A stretch of DNA of 5,287 nt from the NCBI GenBank assembly GCA_013203565.1, contig JABMPZ010000068.1:1-5287 (forward strand). The letters run 5' to 3'. The position numbers and the translations under genes were made by a program. Shown here piece after piece: positions 5,064 to 5,287 of this stretch (positions are counted from its first letter, which is position 1; each line of letters opens with the position of its first letter). Under the pieces are notes generated by a model, which saw only the letters and a list, made by a program, of their open reading frames with translations, was not told the origin of the DNA and searched no databases. The DNA comes from Parcubacteria group bacterium. Lineage in GTDB: Bacteria; Patescibacteriota; Minisyncoccia; Minisyncoccales; CG1-02-41-26.

Positions 5064-5287
5064 TTATGGTTTGTGTGGATAAGTATTTGTTATGTTTACC
5101 CAATTTTCTATTGTTAGCGTTTCTGCTCTTTGTGTAGGGGCTATTTTGTTTTCCTTTAGCCATTGCTCTGTTTGCTCTTTCTTTATATCTAAGCCCTTTG
5201 AGAGGTTGTTTAATAGCTGTTTTCTTGGGTTTGCAAATCCTGCTTTTACTATCTTTGAAAACATGGCAACAAATGGGCACGATCGTG
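5064..5287 (-). CDS. rsmA: 16S rRNA dimethyladenosine transferase, C-terminal end (partial)
   Basis: The frame is open to the window edge; only the last 66 residues from the Met at 5264 look like the family. FSKIVKAGF, NPRKQLLNNLS and RAETLTIENWVNITN match the C-terminal helical domain of RsmA/KsgA (usual pattern F-x-x-V-x-A-G-F, RK-x-L-x-N-N-L, RAE-x-L). RsmA dimethylates two adjacent adenosines near the 3' end of 16S rRNA during small-subunit assembly. The methyltransferase domain would lie beyond the right edge. The seven codons before that Met (5265-5285) come from the repeat palindrome and read RSCPFVA, which is not family sequence. The gene could therefore carry an in-frame insertion, be a truncated remnant starting at MFSK, or be cut by an assembly join. 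It ends 45 bp before the VirB6-like gene. Confidence 0.85.
   Translation of the reverse strand, partial: RSCPFVAMFSKIVKAGFANPRKQLLNNLSKGLDIKKEQTEQWLKENKIAPTQRAETLTIENWVNITNTYPHKP
5265..5287. repeat. Second, truncated copy of the terminal palindrome
   Basis: These 23 bases equal 10-32: the whole left arm of the 36-bp palindrome core plus five bases past its centre, after which the window stops. The base before (5264, T) differs from the matching base at 9 (A), so similarity begins exactly at the core. The copy abuts the rsmA codons for MFSKIVKAGF. Confidence 0.9.

Noticed and set aside
5011..5280. 89-aa minus-strand frame overlapping the rsmA end
   Set aside because: It uses a different frame from the RsmA match and shows no recognisable domain; its start lies inside the palindrome.
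6..5287. Window as a complete circular element closed by the terminal repeats
   Set aside because: The shared 23 bases are not flush with the left edge and are half of a repeated palindrome, and rsmA is incomplete; a repeat-induced contig break is simpler. Only reads joining the ends would revive it.

Overview
The window looks like a fragment of a Patescibacteria/CPR genome, probably a Parcubacteria-type lineage. This is inferred from three things: the AT-rich, Lys-rich coding style with TGA used as a normal stop; a VirB6-like polytopic membrane protein with a long charged cytoplasmic tail, as found in CPR type IV secretion/pilus loci; and a divergent two-TM SPFH-type protein. No taxonomic marker is complete, so the assignment is moderate.

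Layout. Positions 6-49 hold a perfect 44-bp palindrome that can act as a bidirectional intrinsic terminator. Positions 50-200 are non-coding. They carry a 12-bp direct repeat, a near-consensus sigma70 promoter pointing right (TTGACA, 17 bp, TATCAT), and an 18-bp perfect palindrome lying over its -10 and start point. An IS30-family element (about 210-1232, transposase on the minus strand) then follows. It appears to have landed in the 5' leader of the next plus-strand gene. That gene (1325-2542) encodes a two-TM SPFH/band-7-like protein with a Lys-run and an acidic tail, and it ends in a strong terminator at 2554-2583.

The right half is a minus-strand gene string, read from the right edge inward: the 3' end of rsmA/ksgA (16S rRNA dimethyladenosine transferase), a 665-aa VirB6-like protein, and a 141-aa hypothetical protein whose stop codon overlaps the T-tract of the convergent terminator. 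The spacing suggests one transcription unit, perhaps with an extra promoter immediately before the VirB6-like gene.

Points most worth a second look: the palindrome is present again, cut off, at the right edge (5265-5287), directly next to the conserved RsmA C-terminal segment and in an open frame with it, recalling palindromic elements inserted in genes or an assembly break at a repeat; the IS30 copy separates a strong, possibly repressed promoter from the SPFH gene; an 8-bp direct repeat flanks the IS and supplies the transposase stop codon; and the SPFH Lys-run holds a dnaX-like -1 frameshift heptamer with a Shine-Dalgarno-like hexamer at the same 7-nt spacing as in E. coli dnaX. I see no CRISPR array, tRNA or rRNA gene, and no clear new defence system.
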